DNA of 64,000 nt, taken from assembly GCF_022267325.1 (NCBI RefSeq), contig NZ_JAIZBG010000001.1, positions 3,654,501-3,718,500 on the forward strand, read 5' to 3'. The stretch's first letter is position 1, and the number at the start of each line of letters is the position of its first letter. Positions 1-9,526 of the stretch are shown here, piece by piece. Source of the stretch: Leptospira sanjuanensis (lineage in GTDB: Bacteria; Spirochaetota; Leptospiria; Leptospirales; Leptospiraceae). A program made the translations under genes and the position numbers. The notes beneath the pieces are model-generated. The model saw only the letters and a program-made list of their open reading frames with translations, had not been told where the DNA came from and searched no databases.

Positions 1-149
1 CTCTTAATTTATTTTGAAATCTTGACTGTAAGATAAGCTCTGATAGTATTATCTGACTTAGGTCCGGCGTGTAAGAAAATAAAAATAGAATTCCGTCAAA
101 TCGTTGCAAATAGCATTCAATTTTCCGATATTAAAAAATATTGATTCAG

Positions 150-1766
150 ATGTCTCTTCGCTTAACAAAATTTAGAACCGTAAGGGGGAATCGCATTCTC
201 GTATTCGCCGGGTTGTTCCTTTGTTTCGTTCTTCCGAAAACGGCGCATACGACGCCTAACGTAGAAGCTTGCGCGTTCGATCGCCTGGAAATCGCATTCG
301 ATTCCGCATCCGTAAAGGAAATTCCGAAAGAACCCAATCGAAATCTTGAATATTCCTCGAAACAGGATTCCTTTTTGAAATTGGGTTTTATCAAGGAATC
401 CGTTTGGCTTCGGTTTAGCATAAAGGAACATCCTAGATCGAGATGTTTTATCCGGATTCCTCAAGTAACGCTGGACTCGGCGGTTTTGTTTTCCAAATCT
501 TCGGTTCAGATTTCAGGGGATAGATTTCAATATTCTGACAGATCAATCGACGATTATTATCCAGTGTTCCATCTCGAACCTTCGGAAGTTCGAAACGGAA
601 ACGACGAATACTACCTTTGGATCAAAACTTCTTCCATCATCAACTTTCCGATTCTACTCGAATCGGGTTTGGAATACCAAAAAGGAAACTATTATAGAAA
701 TCTTTTGATTCTGTTCACGTTGGTGCTAAGTTTGTTCATCACTCTTCTCACGGGGTTTATCTATCGACAAACCTTGGATCCGATTTATTTGAGCATCGTC
801 GGATTTTTGGTTTTCGTTTCCTTGGAAGGTTGGGCGTGTTATGCGAACGGATATAAATATCTCTGGCCGAACGCCCCCGAATTTCAAAACATCGCTCCTC
901 CTCTTTTCGCATTTTTAGCTCTTGCTTGTTCGACTTACTTTATGGTTCAGTTTTTATCCCCTTCTTCGCTTCATAAAATCTTTCGTTCGCTATTATCGGT
1001 AGTGTCGATCGCGATCGTTTTCGTCGCCGTGTTCACCTCCTTTATCGCGGATCGACCTTTTGTGGTGAAAACGTTCTCTTGGACCTTCCTTGGCGTTTCA
1101 TTTTTGATCGTACTTTCGACTCTGAGCGTCATCCGCAGTTTCGGGCCCGCTAGAAAGATCGCGCTTTGTATGATTCCGATCGCCGGAAGCGTGTTGATTT
1201 CCGTTTTGTATTATTTGGACTTTATTCAATATCATGAATATTTGGTTCATGCTTATGTGCTGTCGCTTCCTTCCATTTATGTAGTCGTCATGGTCAGCAT
1301 CGTAGACCGGGAAAAATTCGTACGAAGAAAAAATCTCAGTCGGGCGTATGACATCCAGCAGATGCAGGAGAAACTTAAATCTCCTCCCCGCACATTAGAA
1401 CGGGAACTTCCGAACAAAACCCCCTCGATCCAATTCAGCTTGGATCATCTTTTGAAAGTGGAAAGAATCTTCAAGAATCCCGAATTGAGCAAGGAAGACC
1501 TCGCGAGCATCCTCAAGATCACTCCTCAAGATTTGGAAAATTATGTTCAGGATGTTTCGAAAGCGCAATCGTTCGAAATTTATGTCAATCAATTCAGAGT
1601 AGAAGAAGCGAAACATCTCTTGAAAACCAGAACGGATCTAAAACAATCGGAAATCGCGCACAGGGCGGGCTTTGTTTCGGGAAGAGAAATGGAAAAATCG
1701 TTTAAAACTTTGACTGGAATGACTCCCTCCGAATATAAACTGATGCTATTCCCCGAATCCATCTAA
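150..1766 (+). CDS. Membrane-bound 7TM-DISM sensor with AraC-type DNA-binding domain
   Basis: Predicted inner-membrane transcription regulator. From the ATG at 150, an N-terminal signal segment is followed by an extracytoplasmic domain of the 7TMR-DISMED2 type (about residues 45-165). Seven hydrophobic helices of 7TMR-DISM type (about 185-385) and a cytoplasmic C-terminal AraC helix-turn-helix (about 440-535) follow. The HTH is recognised by the pattern VEEAKHLL followed by IAHRAGF and then MTPSEYK. Family knowledge: 7TM-DISM modules sense small ligands outside the cytoplasm and usually carry kinase or cyclase outputs; an AraC output keeps the DNA-binding domain tethered to the membrane. An in-frame TTG at 141 would add three residues; neither start has a good Shine-Dalgarno. 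mltA follows 2 nt after the stop, so co-transcription is likely. Ligand and targets are unknown. Confidence 0.85.
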   Translation: MSLRLTKFRTVRGNRILVFAGLFLCFVLPKTAHTTPNVEACAFDRLEIAFDSASVKEIPKEPNRNLEYSSKQDSFLKLGFIKESVWLRFSIKEHPRSRCFIRIPQVTLDSAVLFSKSSVQISGDRFQYSDRSIDDYYPVFHLEPSEVRNGNDEYYLWIKTSSIINFPILLESGLEYQKGNYYRNLLILFTLVLSLFITLLTGFIYRQTLDPIYLSIVGFLVFVSLEGWACYANGYKYLWPNAPEFQNIAPPLFAFLALACSTYFMVQFLSPSSLHKIFRSLLSVVSIAIVFVAVFTSFIADRPFVVKTFSWTFLGVSFLIVLSTLSVIRSFGPARKIALCMIPIAGSVLISVLYYLDFIQYHEYLVHAYVLSLPSIYVVVMVSIVDREKFVRRKNLSRAYDIQQMQEKLKSPPRTLERELPNKTPSIQFSLDHLLKVERIFKNPELSKEDLASILKITPQDLENYVQDVSKAQSFEIYVNQFRVEEAKHLLKTRTDLKQSEIAHRAGFVSGREMEKSFKTLTGMTPSEYKLMLFPESI

Positions 1767-1768
1767 GA

Positions 1769-2863
1769 ATGCGGTTCCGTTCGATCGTAATCCTTTTTCT
1801 CGCCGTTCAATCGTATTCTTTTTCCGCAAAAGGTTTGGAAGAATCCGGTTTTATCGGCGTAAGGGAAATTCCTTCGTTGTATCATCACGATGATCTACAA
1901 TCACTTCATCGAGCCTTAAAAGAATCCGAATCGTATTACGAACGTCTTCCTTCCGATTGGAAGATCGAATTTCGCAAAACCTCTTACGATAAAAAGGAAA
2001 TGCTGAAGTCCATCGGACAATTAAAAAGAATTTTCCAAAGGAAAAATCGAAAGCAAAGAAATAAGGAACTTCAAGAATCCTTCGAGTTTCTGGAAACCGC
2101 CGATCTCCAAAACGGAAAGATCACCGGATATTACGAAGTCATAATAGACGGAAGACTTGCGCCCGAAGGAGAATTTCTGTACCCGATCCTGGTAACTCCT
2201 TCCGACTTGATCGTTAAAAAGGAGGCAAATGGAAAACGAATCGGTAAAATCGTAAACGGAGACTTCGTCCCTTACGACTCCAGAGCGGAATTATCCGATT
2301 CTTCCGTTTGGAAAAGCAAATCGAAGGCCATCGCATTCGTGAAGATCACCGATCTTCATCTCGCACAACTCGAAGGTTCCGCCGTGGTTCGAATCCGCCA
2401 ACGTAATCCGTTTCGCATAACGTATGCCTCGGATAACGGAAAGGAATATCGAAGTCCGGCCGAATCCTTGCAAGGAATCTGCAAAAGTCTGATCCCTTCG
2501 GATCTCAAGGATTGTATACAAGAATATCCTAAAGAAGTAAAGGACGCAATCCTCCAAAATCCGAGATATGTTTTTTTTAAACGGGAATCGTCCGCGCCGA
2601 GAGGAAGCGGAGGAATCGAATTGATTCCTAAACGATCCGTCGCTATGGACCCGAACATTCCTTTAGGAATTCCCGCTTTGCTTACGTTCGACTCTCCTTT
2701 GCTCGCGGAATCGAACCGAATCGTGTTCGTTCACGATCGAGGTTCTAAGATTACGGGGCACGGACGTTTGGATTATTTCTTAGGCACAGGGCAACGCGCG
2801 GAAGAACAAGCCGGAAGGATTCAAACCCAAGGAAGAATTCTTTTAATGCTGCCGAAGAAATAA
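1769..2863 (+). CDS. mltA: Membrane-bound lytic murein transglycosylase A (MltA)
   Basis: Predicted peptidoglycan lytic transglycosylase that cleaves the MurNAc-GlcNAc bond with formation of the 1,6-anhydro product, acting in the periplasm. The 364-residue protein has an N-terminal signal peptide (about 1-22), a central MltA domain that includes the GYYEV segment (about residue 128), and the C-terminal 3D domain. In the 3D domain the pattern HDRG...[10 protein letters not shown] places conserved aspartates at about D323 and D335, the latter corresponding to the catalytic Asp of the family. Length is typical. No lipobox cysteine is evident, so it may be periplasmic rather than lipid anchored. 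It starts 2 nt downstream of the DISM/AraC gene, suggesting that the upstream regulator and this wall enzyme are expressed together. Confidence 0.9.
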   Translation: MRFRSIVILFLAVQSYSFSAKGLEESGFIGVREIPSLYHHDDLQSLHRALKESESYYERLPSDWKIEFRKTSYDKKEMLKSIGQLKRIFQRKNRKQRNKELQESFEFLETADLQNGKITGYYEVIIDGRLAPEGEFLYPILVTPSDLIVKKEANGKRIGKIVNGDFVPYDSRAELSDSSVWKSKSKAIAFVKITDLHLAQLEGSAVVRIRQRNPFRITYASDNGKEYRSPAESLQGICKSLIPSDLKDCIQEYPKEVKDAILQNPRYVFFKRESSAPRGSGGIELIPKRSVAMDPNIPLGIPALLTFDSPLLAESNRIVFVHDRGSKITGHGRLDYFLGTGQRAEEQAGRIQTQGRILLMLPKK

Positions 2864-2997
2864 ACAAATCTCCGAAAGAATCCGCAGCTTGCCTTTATCT
2901 CGATCCAATCCTTAAAAAACGTATTCAATTTTAATCATAATGTTCGCCTCTTAATGGAACGTTCGTAATACAAAAAAGGAATGTCGTTTTAAAATCA

Positions 2998-3028
2998 TTG
3001 TCTAAAACCCGAATTCGAATCGTATAAT
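2998..3028 (+). promoter_or_regulatory. Candidate sigma70-like promoter for the amt-cyclase gene
   Basis: TTGTCT at 2998-3003 and a perfect TATAAT at 3023-3028 are separated by 19 nt, slightly longer than the optimal 17. Transcription would start near 3035. The -10 match is strong and the -35 weak; there is no experimental support. Confidence 0.35.
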
Positions 3029-3050
3029 TCCTCTTATCGGAAACAAGAAT

Positions 3051-3068
3051 TAAGTTTTCGAAAACTTA
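3051..3068. promoter_or_regulatory. Perfect 18-bp palindrome, operator-like, in the amt-cyclase leader
   Basis: TAAGTTTTCGAAAACTTA reads identically on both strands. It lies about 16-33 nt downstream of the predicted transcription start, where a dimeric repressor could block elongation or open-complex formation. It has no T-run and no hairpin loop, so it is not a terminator. The binding protein is unknown. Confidence 0.4.
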
Positions 3069-3225
3069 GGAAATCGTTTTACAACGTTATGAGCTTCTGT
3101 TTTTCATTCATCTAAACAAGATTCAAAAAGCGATCTACGTTATTCTTTCAAAGACTAACGTTCGTTTGCCGATTTTATAAACAAAGAAATAGAGACTACG
3201 GGATTCAATTCTACAGGAAGTATGC

Positions 3226-5331
3226 ATGCATTTGATGTTTATGGGCGCGACTGAAAAAACACTAACGGACGTTTTGTGGATCTTACTCTGCTCGGGTTTG
3301 GTTCTATTGATGCAGGGCGGATTTTTAATCTTAGAATCCGGTCTCACTCGGGCAAAGAATTCGATCAACGTTGCGATCAAAAACATCGCCGACTTCGGAA
3401 TCGCAACGGTCCTCTTTTGGTTCATAGGATTCGGTCTGATGTTCGGAAATTCCTGGAAAGGAATCGTGGGAACATCCTGGTATCTTCCTGTGTTTCCTCC
3501 GGACGACGTTTGGAGCCCGGCATTCTTTCTGTTTCAATTGGTTTTTTGCGGAACAGCCGCGACGATCGTTTCCGGTGCGATCGCCGAACGATTGAAATTC
3601 GTTTCTTACGTCATATCGACCATACTCATTTCCGGTTTTATCTATCCGATCGCGGGACATTGGGTCTGGGCTGGATTGTATCAATCCGAAACCCACGGAT
3701 GGTTATCCGTATTAGGTTTTCGTGATTTTGCCGGATCGTCCGTCGTTCACAGCGTCGGTGGTTGGGTTGCTCTCGCGTTTTTGCTCGTGGTCGGTCCGCG
3801 CGCCGGAAGATTCGTGGAAGGAGAAGCACCGCGAAAAGTGACGGGAAGCAATCTCCCCTTAGCAATGTTAGGCGGAATTATTCTTTGGGTCGGCTGGTTC
3901 GGATTCAACGGAGGAAGCACGCTCGCTTTCGACCGTCACGTTCCCACGGTTTTACTGAATACGGTTCTCGCTTCGGGAGCCGCGATGTTTTCCGGTTTGT
4001 TTATCGGATGGTTCCGTAAAGGATATCCGGATGCGGTTCTCCCGTTAAACGGATCTCTCGGAGGACTCGTGGCGATCACCGCCTGTGCGAACGTTGTGAA
4101 CGCTGTGGAAGCGGGAGTCATCGGACTTTTTGCGGGGATGCTCGTTTCCCCCATCGAAGATATATTAGAAAAACTGAAAATTGACGACGCGGTCGGCGCG
4201 GTTCCGGTTCACTTAGGAATGGGAATTTTCGGAACGCTCTGTGTGGGGGTTTTCGGAAATCTCCAGATCCTCAACTCGGGTCTGACTCGATGGGGGCAAA
4301 TTCAGATTCAATTGGTGGGAATCGTATCGATCGGAGCGTTCGCATTCGGAACTTCTTATATTCTTTTTTCGATCATCAATCGATTCTTTAAACTCAGAGT
4401 GGATCCGGAGGAAGAATACCAGGGACTCAACATCTCCGAACACAAGGCGACCACCGAACTCATCGATCTCTTTTTAGTAATGGAACATCAGAAACGGACC
4501 GGAGATTTGAGTTACGACGTACCGGTAGAACCGTTTACCGAAGTCGGTCAGATCGCGAACCGTTACAATCAGGTTCTCGGAACCGTCCGAAACACTTTGG
4601 AAGAAAACGAAAGAGCTAGGAAGGAATTGGCAAAGGCTTACGCGAAAGTTCAGAAGGAACAGGAAAGAGCCGAGAAGTTATTGTTAAACGTATTGCCGAA
4701 ACCGATCGCCGATAAACTCAAAAAGGACAGTTCCGTAATCGCGCAGAGTTTTAACGAGGCGACGATCCTTTTCGCGGATATCGTGGGTTTTACCGAAATA
4801 GCGGGAAAATTCCACCCCGAAAAGGTGGTGCGGATTTTAAACAAGGTATTTTCCGCCTTCGATCTGATGGCGGAAAAATACGGATTGGAAAAGATCAAAA
4901 CGATCGGAGACGCCTACATGGTCGTGGGCGGACTTCCTCAGCCGAGGCAGAATCATACATTAGCGATCGCTCATATGGCTTGGGAAATGATGGATCTATT
5001 GAAACGATTCCGAATCCGAGAAGGAAATCTTAAATTGGATATGAGGATCGGAATCAACACAGGGCCGGTCGTAGCCGGAGTGATCGGAACCAAAAAATTC
5101 ATCTATGACATTTGGGGAGACGCGGTCAACGTAGCGAGCAGAATGGAATCGCACGGACTCAGCGGACAAATCCAAGTCACTCCGTCGACTGCGAATCTGA
5201 TTTCTGAAGAATTCTCGATGGAGAAAAGAGAAGACGTCGAAATCAAAGGAAAAGGAAAAGTCGATACGTTCATCCTGACCGAGCGAAAAAAATCCCCCTC
5301 CGAGGAATTATTCTTCGGATTTAGAACATAA
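3226..5331 (+). CDS. Ammonium transporter (Amt) fused to HAMP-like linker and class III adenylate cyclase
   Basis: A 701-residue fusion. Residues about 10-385 form an Amt/MEP/Rh channel domain with the conserved DFAG...H segment (D167, H175) and the second pore histidine H329, matching the AmtB twin-histidine pair. Residues about 420-460 look HAMP-like and 460-505 are a charged coiled coil, the usual signalling linker before cyclases. Residues about 508-690 are a class III nucleotide cyclase. Metal-binding aspartates are D518 (FADIVGF) and D562 (TIGDAY); adenine-selecting residues are K558 and D628 (YDIWG); transition-state residues are N635 and R639. The K/D pair predicts ATP, not GTP, as substrate. 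The inference is a sensor linking ammonium transport or binding to cAMP output. AGGAAG lies 6 nt before the ATG at 3226. The gene converges on a cNMP-binding gene 13 nt away. Confidence 0.93.
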   Translation: MHLMFMGATEKTLTDVLWILLCSGLVLLMQGGFLILESGLTRAKNSINVAIKNIADFGIATVLFWFIGFGLMFGNSWKGIVGTSWYLPVFPPDDVWSPAFFLFQLVFCGTAATIVSGAIAERLKFVSYVISTILISGFIYPIAGHWVWAGLYQSETHGWLSVLGFRDFAGSSVVHSVGGWVALAFLLVVGPRAGRFVEGEAPRKVTGSNLPLAMLGGIILWVGWFGFNGGSTLAFDRHVPTVLLNTVLASGAAMFSGLFIGWFRKGYPDAVLPLNGSLGGLVAITACANVVNAVEAGVIGLFAGMLVSPIEDILEKLKIDDAVGAVPVHLGMGIFGTLCVGVFGNLQILNSGLTRWGQIQIQLVGIVSIGAFAFGTSYILFSIINRFFKLRVDPEEEYQGLNISEHKATTELIDLFLVMEHQKRTGDLSYDVPVEPFTEVGQIANRYNQVLGTVRNTLEENERARKELAKAYAKVQKEQERAEKLLLNVLPKPIADKLKKDSSVIAQSFNEATILFADIVGFTEIAGKFHPEKVVRILNKVFSAFDLMAEKYGLEKIKTIGDAYMVVGGLPQPRQNHTLAIAHMAWEMMDLLKRFRIREGNLKLDMRIGINTGPVVAGVIGTKKFIYDIWGDAVNVASRMESHGLSGQIQVTPSTANLISEEFSMEKREDVEIKGKGKVDTFILTERKKSPSEELFFGFRT

Positions 5332-5344
5332 TAAATTTCTAATG

Positions 5345-6367
5345 TTATGAATTTGCGGTTTCCGGTTCCGGATCGGAAGCCGCGGTCTGCAACTCCGCGT
5401 CGCTCGCGTTCGATGCCTGCTCCGCTAATTTGTCCAATCCTTCTCCGTTGACTTCTTCGCTTACCGCTTCCTGCGCTACGGCGGCCACGGCTTCGGATGG
5501 TGCGTTCCCAAGATTCGCTTGGGCTTCTTTACTGAGCTTGAAACAGTGATTCAAAATCGTAAAGTCATAGACGATCGTCTTAAAGACGTTGAAGAAAAGT
5601 TTCGAATTTAAGGTAAGAACTCGATACAAAAGATTTCGATCGATCGAAGTGATCACGGCGACGTCGTCCACCGCTTTTACGGAAAAAACTCTCGGATTGG
5701 AACCGATCAAAGACGAAAGATCGAGAAGATCTCCGGGGTGATAATCGCGGATTTCGGATTCGGTCCCGTCTTTTGCCACCTTGCTTAACACCAGCTTTCC
5801 TTGCAAAACGAACCAAAGTTTTTCGGACGCGGGTTCTCCCGAATGAAAAACGTATTTTCCGGGAGAATAATAATTGCTGAGATGTCCGTAAATTTTCGTA
5901 ATAACTCCTAAATTATGAATTCTGCATGTTTCATAATCGTTCGCAAATTCCAAATCAGACGGATCGATCTTAATAAAAGAACTAAGTTTCGTGAAATTCA
6001 ATTCTTCCCTATAATGCCTGCTTGCGGCGGTTAATAAAAGCCGAAACATAAACTTGGGATTTTTGTGAATCATATTCTCGATGATGCTGCTGTCCAAGGA
6101 AATCAAACGAGTTCCGTCGGATGCCGCGATTGCGGAGGCGGTTCTTTTTCCTCCGGTCAATAGCGCCATTTCCCCGAAAAAATTATTCTCGCTGATGCGG
6201 CAAATCGCACGCTCTTTGTGATCCACGGTTTCGGAAAGAACGACGGAACCTTTGGAGATAAAAAACATCTGATCCTTGGATTGATCTCCCTGACGAAAGA
6301 TAATCTGGCCTTTTGAATAATCGATCGGTTGAATGTGATTGAGTAAGTTCGGTGATTCAGGTGGCAT
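5345..6367 (-). CDS. Protein with two cyclic-nucleotide-binding domains
   Basis: A 340-residue cytoplasmic protein with two Crp-like cNMP-binding beta-barrels (about residues 12-120 and 150-260) and an Ala/Glu-rich, probably disordered tail (about 275-340). The first domain keeps the phosphate-binding cassette FGEMALL with E66 and R75 in GGKRTAS, the residues that hold cAMP in CRP and PKA. The second domain has a degenerate cassette (GDLLDLSSLIG, without the Glu) and may be structural. No helix-turn-helix or other output domain is visible, so it is not a CRP-type activator; it may act through protein contacts. It is tail-to-tail with the amt-adenylate cyclase gene with a 13-nt gap, so a functional link through cAMP is plausible but inferred. 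Confidence 0.88.
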   Translation of the reverse strand: MPPESPNLLNHIQPIDYSKGQIIFRQGDQSKDQMFFISKGSVVLSETVDHKERAICRISENNFFGEMALLTGGKRTASAIAASDGTRLISLDSSIIENMIHKNPKFMFRLLLTAASRHYREELNFTKLSSFIKIDPSDLEFANDYETCRIHNLGVITKIYGHLSNYYSPGKYVFHSGEPASEKLWFVLQGKLVLSKVAKDGTESEIRDYHPGDLLDLSSLIGSNPRVFSVKAVDDVAVITSIDRNLLYRVLTLNSKLFFNVFKTIVYDFTILNHCFKLSKEAQANLGNAPSEAVAAVAQEAVSEEVNGEGLDKLAEQASNASDAELQTAASDPEPETANS

Positions 6368-6587
6368 CGTTACGAATTCTTATATTAAATTTTAAAGAAA
6401 GAGACGAATCAATTGATGGGATTCTTAAACTATTTTTAAAAAAAGGGCCGCATTCTCCCGATTAACCCGAAAGGATTACCGATTGTCTTATGATAACAGC
6501 GGTCATATCATTTTTTAAATGGAGAATTCGATTTAGAATCCATTGACGTGAAATCAACGAGGGAAAAGCTGGGGACGGAGAAATCGT

Positions 6588-7346
6588 ATGTCTATCGAAA
6601 CGGAAAAAGATCTGATCGGACTCAAAAAAATCGGCAAAATCGTCGGACTCGTTCTGAAAGAAATGAAATCCTTTGCCAAGTCCGGAATGTCCACGAAAGA
6701 ACTGGATGAATTCGGACTAAAACTTTTGAAACAATATGGCGCTCGATCCGCCCCCGCGATTACATACAACTTTCCCGGTGCGACTTGCATCAGCGTGAAC
6801 CGCGAGATCGCGCACGGAGTTCCGTCCTCCAAAAAAATCCTGAAAGACGGGGATCTCATCAACATCGATGTTTCGGCCGAGTTAGACGGTTATTTCGGCG
6901 ACAACGGAAGTTCCTTCCTTTTAGGACAAGGTCATCCCGTTTTAAATTCATTAGTCGATTGTTCCCGAACCTCGCTTTACAAGGGTTTGTCGGCCGCAAA
7001 GACCGGAAATAAAATCAGCGATATCGGAAGAGCAATCCACGAAGAAGCGAAGTCTTACGGATTCACAGTCATCAAAAATCTCATGGGACATGGAACCGGT
7101 TCGAGCCTGCATGAAGCCCCGAAATACATTCCTTGTTACGAGGACAAACGTTATTCTCAACAATTAAAATCCGGCATGGTCCTTGCGATCGAGACGTTCA
7201 TTTCAACCAAATCCGAAATCGCTTTGGAGACTTCGGACGGTTGGACGCTGGTCACTCGCGACGGAAGCTACGTCGCGCAACAGGAACATACGATCGTCGT
7301 TACGGACGACAAGCCGATTCTTTTAACGGCGAGTAACGGAGTTTAA
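6588..7346 (+). CDS. map: Methionine aminopeptidase, type I
   Basis: Removes the initiator methionine from nascent proteins. The 252-residue length and all active-site residues fit a type I enzyme: substrate histidine H76 (AHGVP), and metal ligands D94, D105, H168 (GHGTG), E202 (AIETF) and E233 (QEHTIVV). There is no N-terminal zinc-finger extension. GGAG lies about 8 nt before the ATG. It is transcribed divergently from the cNMP-binding gene and does not sit in the ribosomal protein operon, so it may be an additional paralogue rather than the housekeeping copy; this cannot be decided from the window. Confidence 0.93.
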   Translation: MSIETEKDLIGLKKIGKIVGLVLKEMKSFAKSGMSTKELDEFGLKLLKQYGARSAPAITYNFPGATCISVNREIAHGVPSSKKILKDGDLINIDVSAELDGYFGDNGSSFLLGQGHPVLNSLVDCSRTSLYKGLSAAKTGNKISDIGRAIHEEAKSYGFTVIKNLMGHGTGSSLHEAPKYIPCYEDKRYSQQLKSGMVLAIETFISTKSEIALETSDGWTLVTRDGSYVAQQEHTIVVTDDKPILLTASNGV

Positions 7347-7363
7347 AAAGATATTCAAAAATT

Positions 7364-8158
7364 CTAATTCTTTCTACCCTTTCCGACGGAAAACAACAAA
7401 GAACCCAACCAAGCTGAAAATCCGATCGGCAGAAGCGAGGCTAAGAATTTTTGAATTTTATTGACCAATCCTACAACGATTATCGTTCGATTCTTGTCCA
7501 TTCCAGTAAGAGCGGTTCTTACGACATTTTCCGGCGTGAGCCATATAAACTCGGGCGTTCGAAACCCGGCCGGAAATGCTTTGGAAAAAAATGGAGTTCG
7601 AATCGGCCCCGGACAAACCGCATGTACAGTGACTCCGCTTCCAATAAGTTCCCGGCTCAGCCCTTCCGTGAAATATACGACAAACACTTTGGATGCGGCG
7701 TAAATCGTAAAATACGGAACGGGTTGAAACGAAGCGCTCGAGGCTAAGTTTAGAATTCTTCCCTTACCCTGTTCCAAAAAAAGAGGAAGAATTTTCCGAG
7801 TAAGATGCACGAGTCCTTCTACATTCACTCGAATCGTAGTCAAAAAGCTCGATTCCGGTTCGGTTGCAAAATCTCCGATATATCCGAGTCCCGCGTTATT
7901 CACGAGAAGATCCGGTTTTATTTTTTTGCGGGTTATATAGGAAACGATCTTTTCTCTTCCTTCCTCGCTGAAAAGGTCCGCGGCTACCGCTTCCACTTTG
8001 ATCTTGTATTTTTTCTCCAATTCACTTTGTAGAGCTTTGAGTGAAGCGGCGGAAATATCGGTTAGAATCAGGTTCGTTCCCCGTTCTGCGAGTTGTTTTG
8101 AAAACTCTCTTCCGAGTCCGCCGGAGGCGCCCGTAATTAAAGCGACTTCGTATTTCAT
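7364..8158 (-). CDS. Short-chain dehydrogenase/reductase (SDR)
   Basis: Classical SDR oxidoreductase with an NAD(P)-binding Rossmann fold: TGASGGLG near the N-terminus, NNAG in the middle, a Ser in the LNLASSAS strand and the catalytic YAASK. The substrate is unknown. The C-terminus contains a hydrophobic stretch (FLASLLPIGFSAWLGSLLF), as in membrane-associated SDRs of the DltE/YqjQ kind. The start at 8158 is chosen because AAGGA precedes it by 7 nt and leaves the usual few residues before the Gly-rich motif; an upstream ATG at 8179 would add seven residues. It is convergent with map, with a 17-nt gap. Confidence 0.88.
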   Translation of the reverse strand: MKYEVALITGASGGLGREFSKQLAERGTNLILTDISAASLKALQSELEKKYKIKVEAVAADLFSEEGREKIVSYITRKKIKPDLLVNNAGLGYIGDFATEPESSFLTTIRVNVEGLVHLTRKILPLFLEQGKGRILNLASSASFQPVPYFTIYAASKVFVVYFTEGLSRELIGSGVTVHAVCPGPIRTPFFSKAFPAGFRTPEFIWLTPENVVRTALTGMDKNRTIIVVGLVNKIQKFLASLLPIGFSAWLGSLLFSVGKGRKN

Positions 8159-8314
8159 ATTCTTTTCCTTCCATTCCAAATCTTCAGAATTATCATTTCG
8201 ACGAATTCCGATTCATGTTAAACGAATTAGGAAATTCTATCGACCGATCTTATAATTTCCCCGTCCGTTTAGCAAAATGCTTCCTAAGGGATGTGTTTTG
8301 AATAAAATACGGCC

Positions 8315-8770
8315 ATGTATCCGAAATTTCAAAATCTTAGAATCGTCTTTATCTCACTTATCTTTGTTTGTTTCCACTCCGTTTTTGCGCATAAAGGAAA
8401 ACCCGGTTTCGTTTTGGAAGAATTTTCGAAACTCACCGATCAAATCGACCTTGAAAATCCCGGACCGACCTCGGTGGAAGCCCTTGAAACACTGCTTCGA
8501 CAAGGCGGAGAAAAAGAAAAAGATTCGGAAATTTTCCGCAAAGCGCTTCCGATCTTGATCGAACTCGGAAAAACTTCCGATCCGTCTGCAAAACGAAAAC
8601 TCTACTCGGAACTCGTCGCTCTTTTAAAGGAAGTGATCGGTTATCACGATCGCTCCGGAGCCGTTCTTTATCATTGTTCGAAATCCGGTAAACAATGGAT
8701 TACGAACGCTTCAAAAGTGGAGAATCCTTTCGATCGAAAAAATCGTTCCTGCATTCAAAAAATGGAATAG
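8315..8770 (+). CDS. Secreted protein with DUF3347-like heavy-metal-binding C-terminus
   Basis: A 151-residue protein with a signal peptide (about 1-25, ending HSVFA). The C-terminal part has the pattern LYHC...W....NPF.....C, resembling the Cys/Met-rich tail of DUF3347 and of some CusB-type efflux adaptors, where it binds copper or other heavy metals. Here two cysteines frame an NPF segment. A periplasmic metal-binding or metal-sensing role is inferred. The start has no strong Shine-Dalgarno. It is flanked by divergent and convergent genes and seems monocistronic. Confidence 0.6.
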   Translation: MYPKFQNLRIVFISLIFVCFHSVFAHKGKPGFVLEEFSKLTDQIDLENPGPTSVEALETLLRQGGEKEKDSEIFRKALPILIELGKTSDPSAKRKLYSELVALLKEVIGYHDRSGAVLYHCSKSGKQWITNASKVENPFDRKNRSCIQKME

Positions 8771-8869
8771 AGTTTTTTTTTGCGGGCGAGATTGCGTCGG
8801 CTCTACGATGCAGGAAAGAACAGCTTACTTTGTTAAGCGAAATCACAAAATAAGCCGAAATCTTTTTTG

Positions 8870-9526
8870 TTAAGCGAATTCTTCCAATTTTTCGAAATCG
8901 AGATTCGTCAAGAACTCCAAGGAAGCCGTGATCCTTTCCGGAGGCCAATTCCACCACTGCAACTTTAAGAGTTTCTCTTTAACGTCCTGAGGAAATCGTT
9001 CTCGAATCACCCGAGCGGAGTTTCCGCCGACGATCGCATAATCCGGAACGTCTCGCGCCACGACCGAATACGCACCGATGATCGCGCCATTCCCGATTTT
9101 TATGCCGGGAAGAATCACCGCGTTGGTTCCGATCCAAACGTCGTTGCCGACGATCGTGTTTCCTTTATCCGGAAAGTCTTCCGGTCGGGGCATGACCTTT
9201 TCCCATCCATTTCCGAAAATCGCAAACGGATAAGTAGAGAACGCATCCATCTTGTGATTAGCCCCGTTCATGATGAACTTCACGCCGGTCGCGATCGCAC
9301 AAAACTTTCCGATCATGAGTTTATCGCCTCGAAAGTCGTAATGATACAGAACATTCTTCGTTTCAAAATGTTCGGCCCCATCGGGATCGTCGTAATAGGT
9401 ATAATCTCCCACTTCGATCCAAGGAGATCGAATGAAGTTTTTTAAGAATCCGATTCTCGAAAATTGAGGAAACGGATGCGGCGTGGACGGATCGGGTCCG
9501 TATGAATTCGAATTTACATCTTGCAT
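8870..9526 (-). CDS. Vat/CatB-type xenobiotic O-acetyltransferase (hexapeptide repeat)
   Basis: A 218-residue left-handed beta-helix acyltransferase of the xenobiotic acetyltransferase (XAT) family, which moves acetyl groups from acetyl-CoA to drug hydroxyls (streptogramin A, chloramphenicol). Typical features are NGANHKMD with catalytic H91, the GNGWEK segment, repeated hexapeptides ([24 protein letters not shown]) and the WWNWP segment near the end. The start at 9526 is chosen over 9586 because GGGAGG precedes it by 7 nt and it matches family length. Whether it gives antibiotic tolerance or modifies a cellular substrate is unknown. It lies downstream of the acyl-CoA dehydrogenase, separated by 310 nt. 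Confidence 0.88.
   Translation of the reverse strand: MQDVNSNSYGPDPSTPHPFPQFSRIGFLKNFIRSPWIEVGDYTYYDDPDGAEHFETKNVLYHYDFRGDKLMIGKFCAIATGVKFIMNGANHKMDAFSTYPFAIFGNGWEKVMPRPEDFPDKGNTIVGNDVWIGTNAVILPGIKIGNGAIIGAYSVVARDVPDYAIVGGNSARVIRERFPQDVKEKLLKLQWWNWPPERITASLEFLTNLDFEKLEEFA

Larger units (their letters stand above)
2864..3225. other. Intergenic region upstream of the amt-cyclase gene
   Basis: A 362-nt AT-rich stretch with no convincing reading frame. It holds a sigma70-like promoter candidate (2998-3028), a perfect 18-bp palindrome (3051-3068) and an unusually long leader of about 190 nt before the fusion gene. No terminator with a T-run was seen after mltA. Confidence 0.6.
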
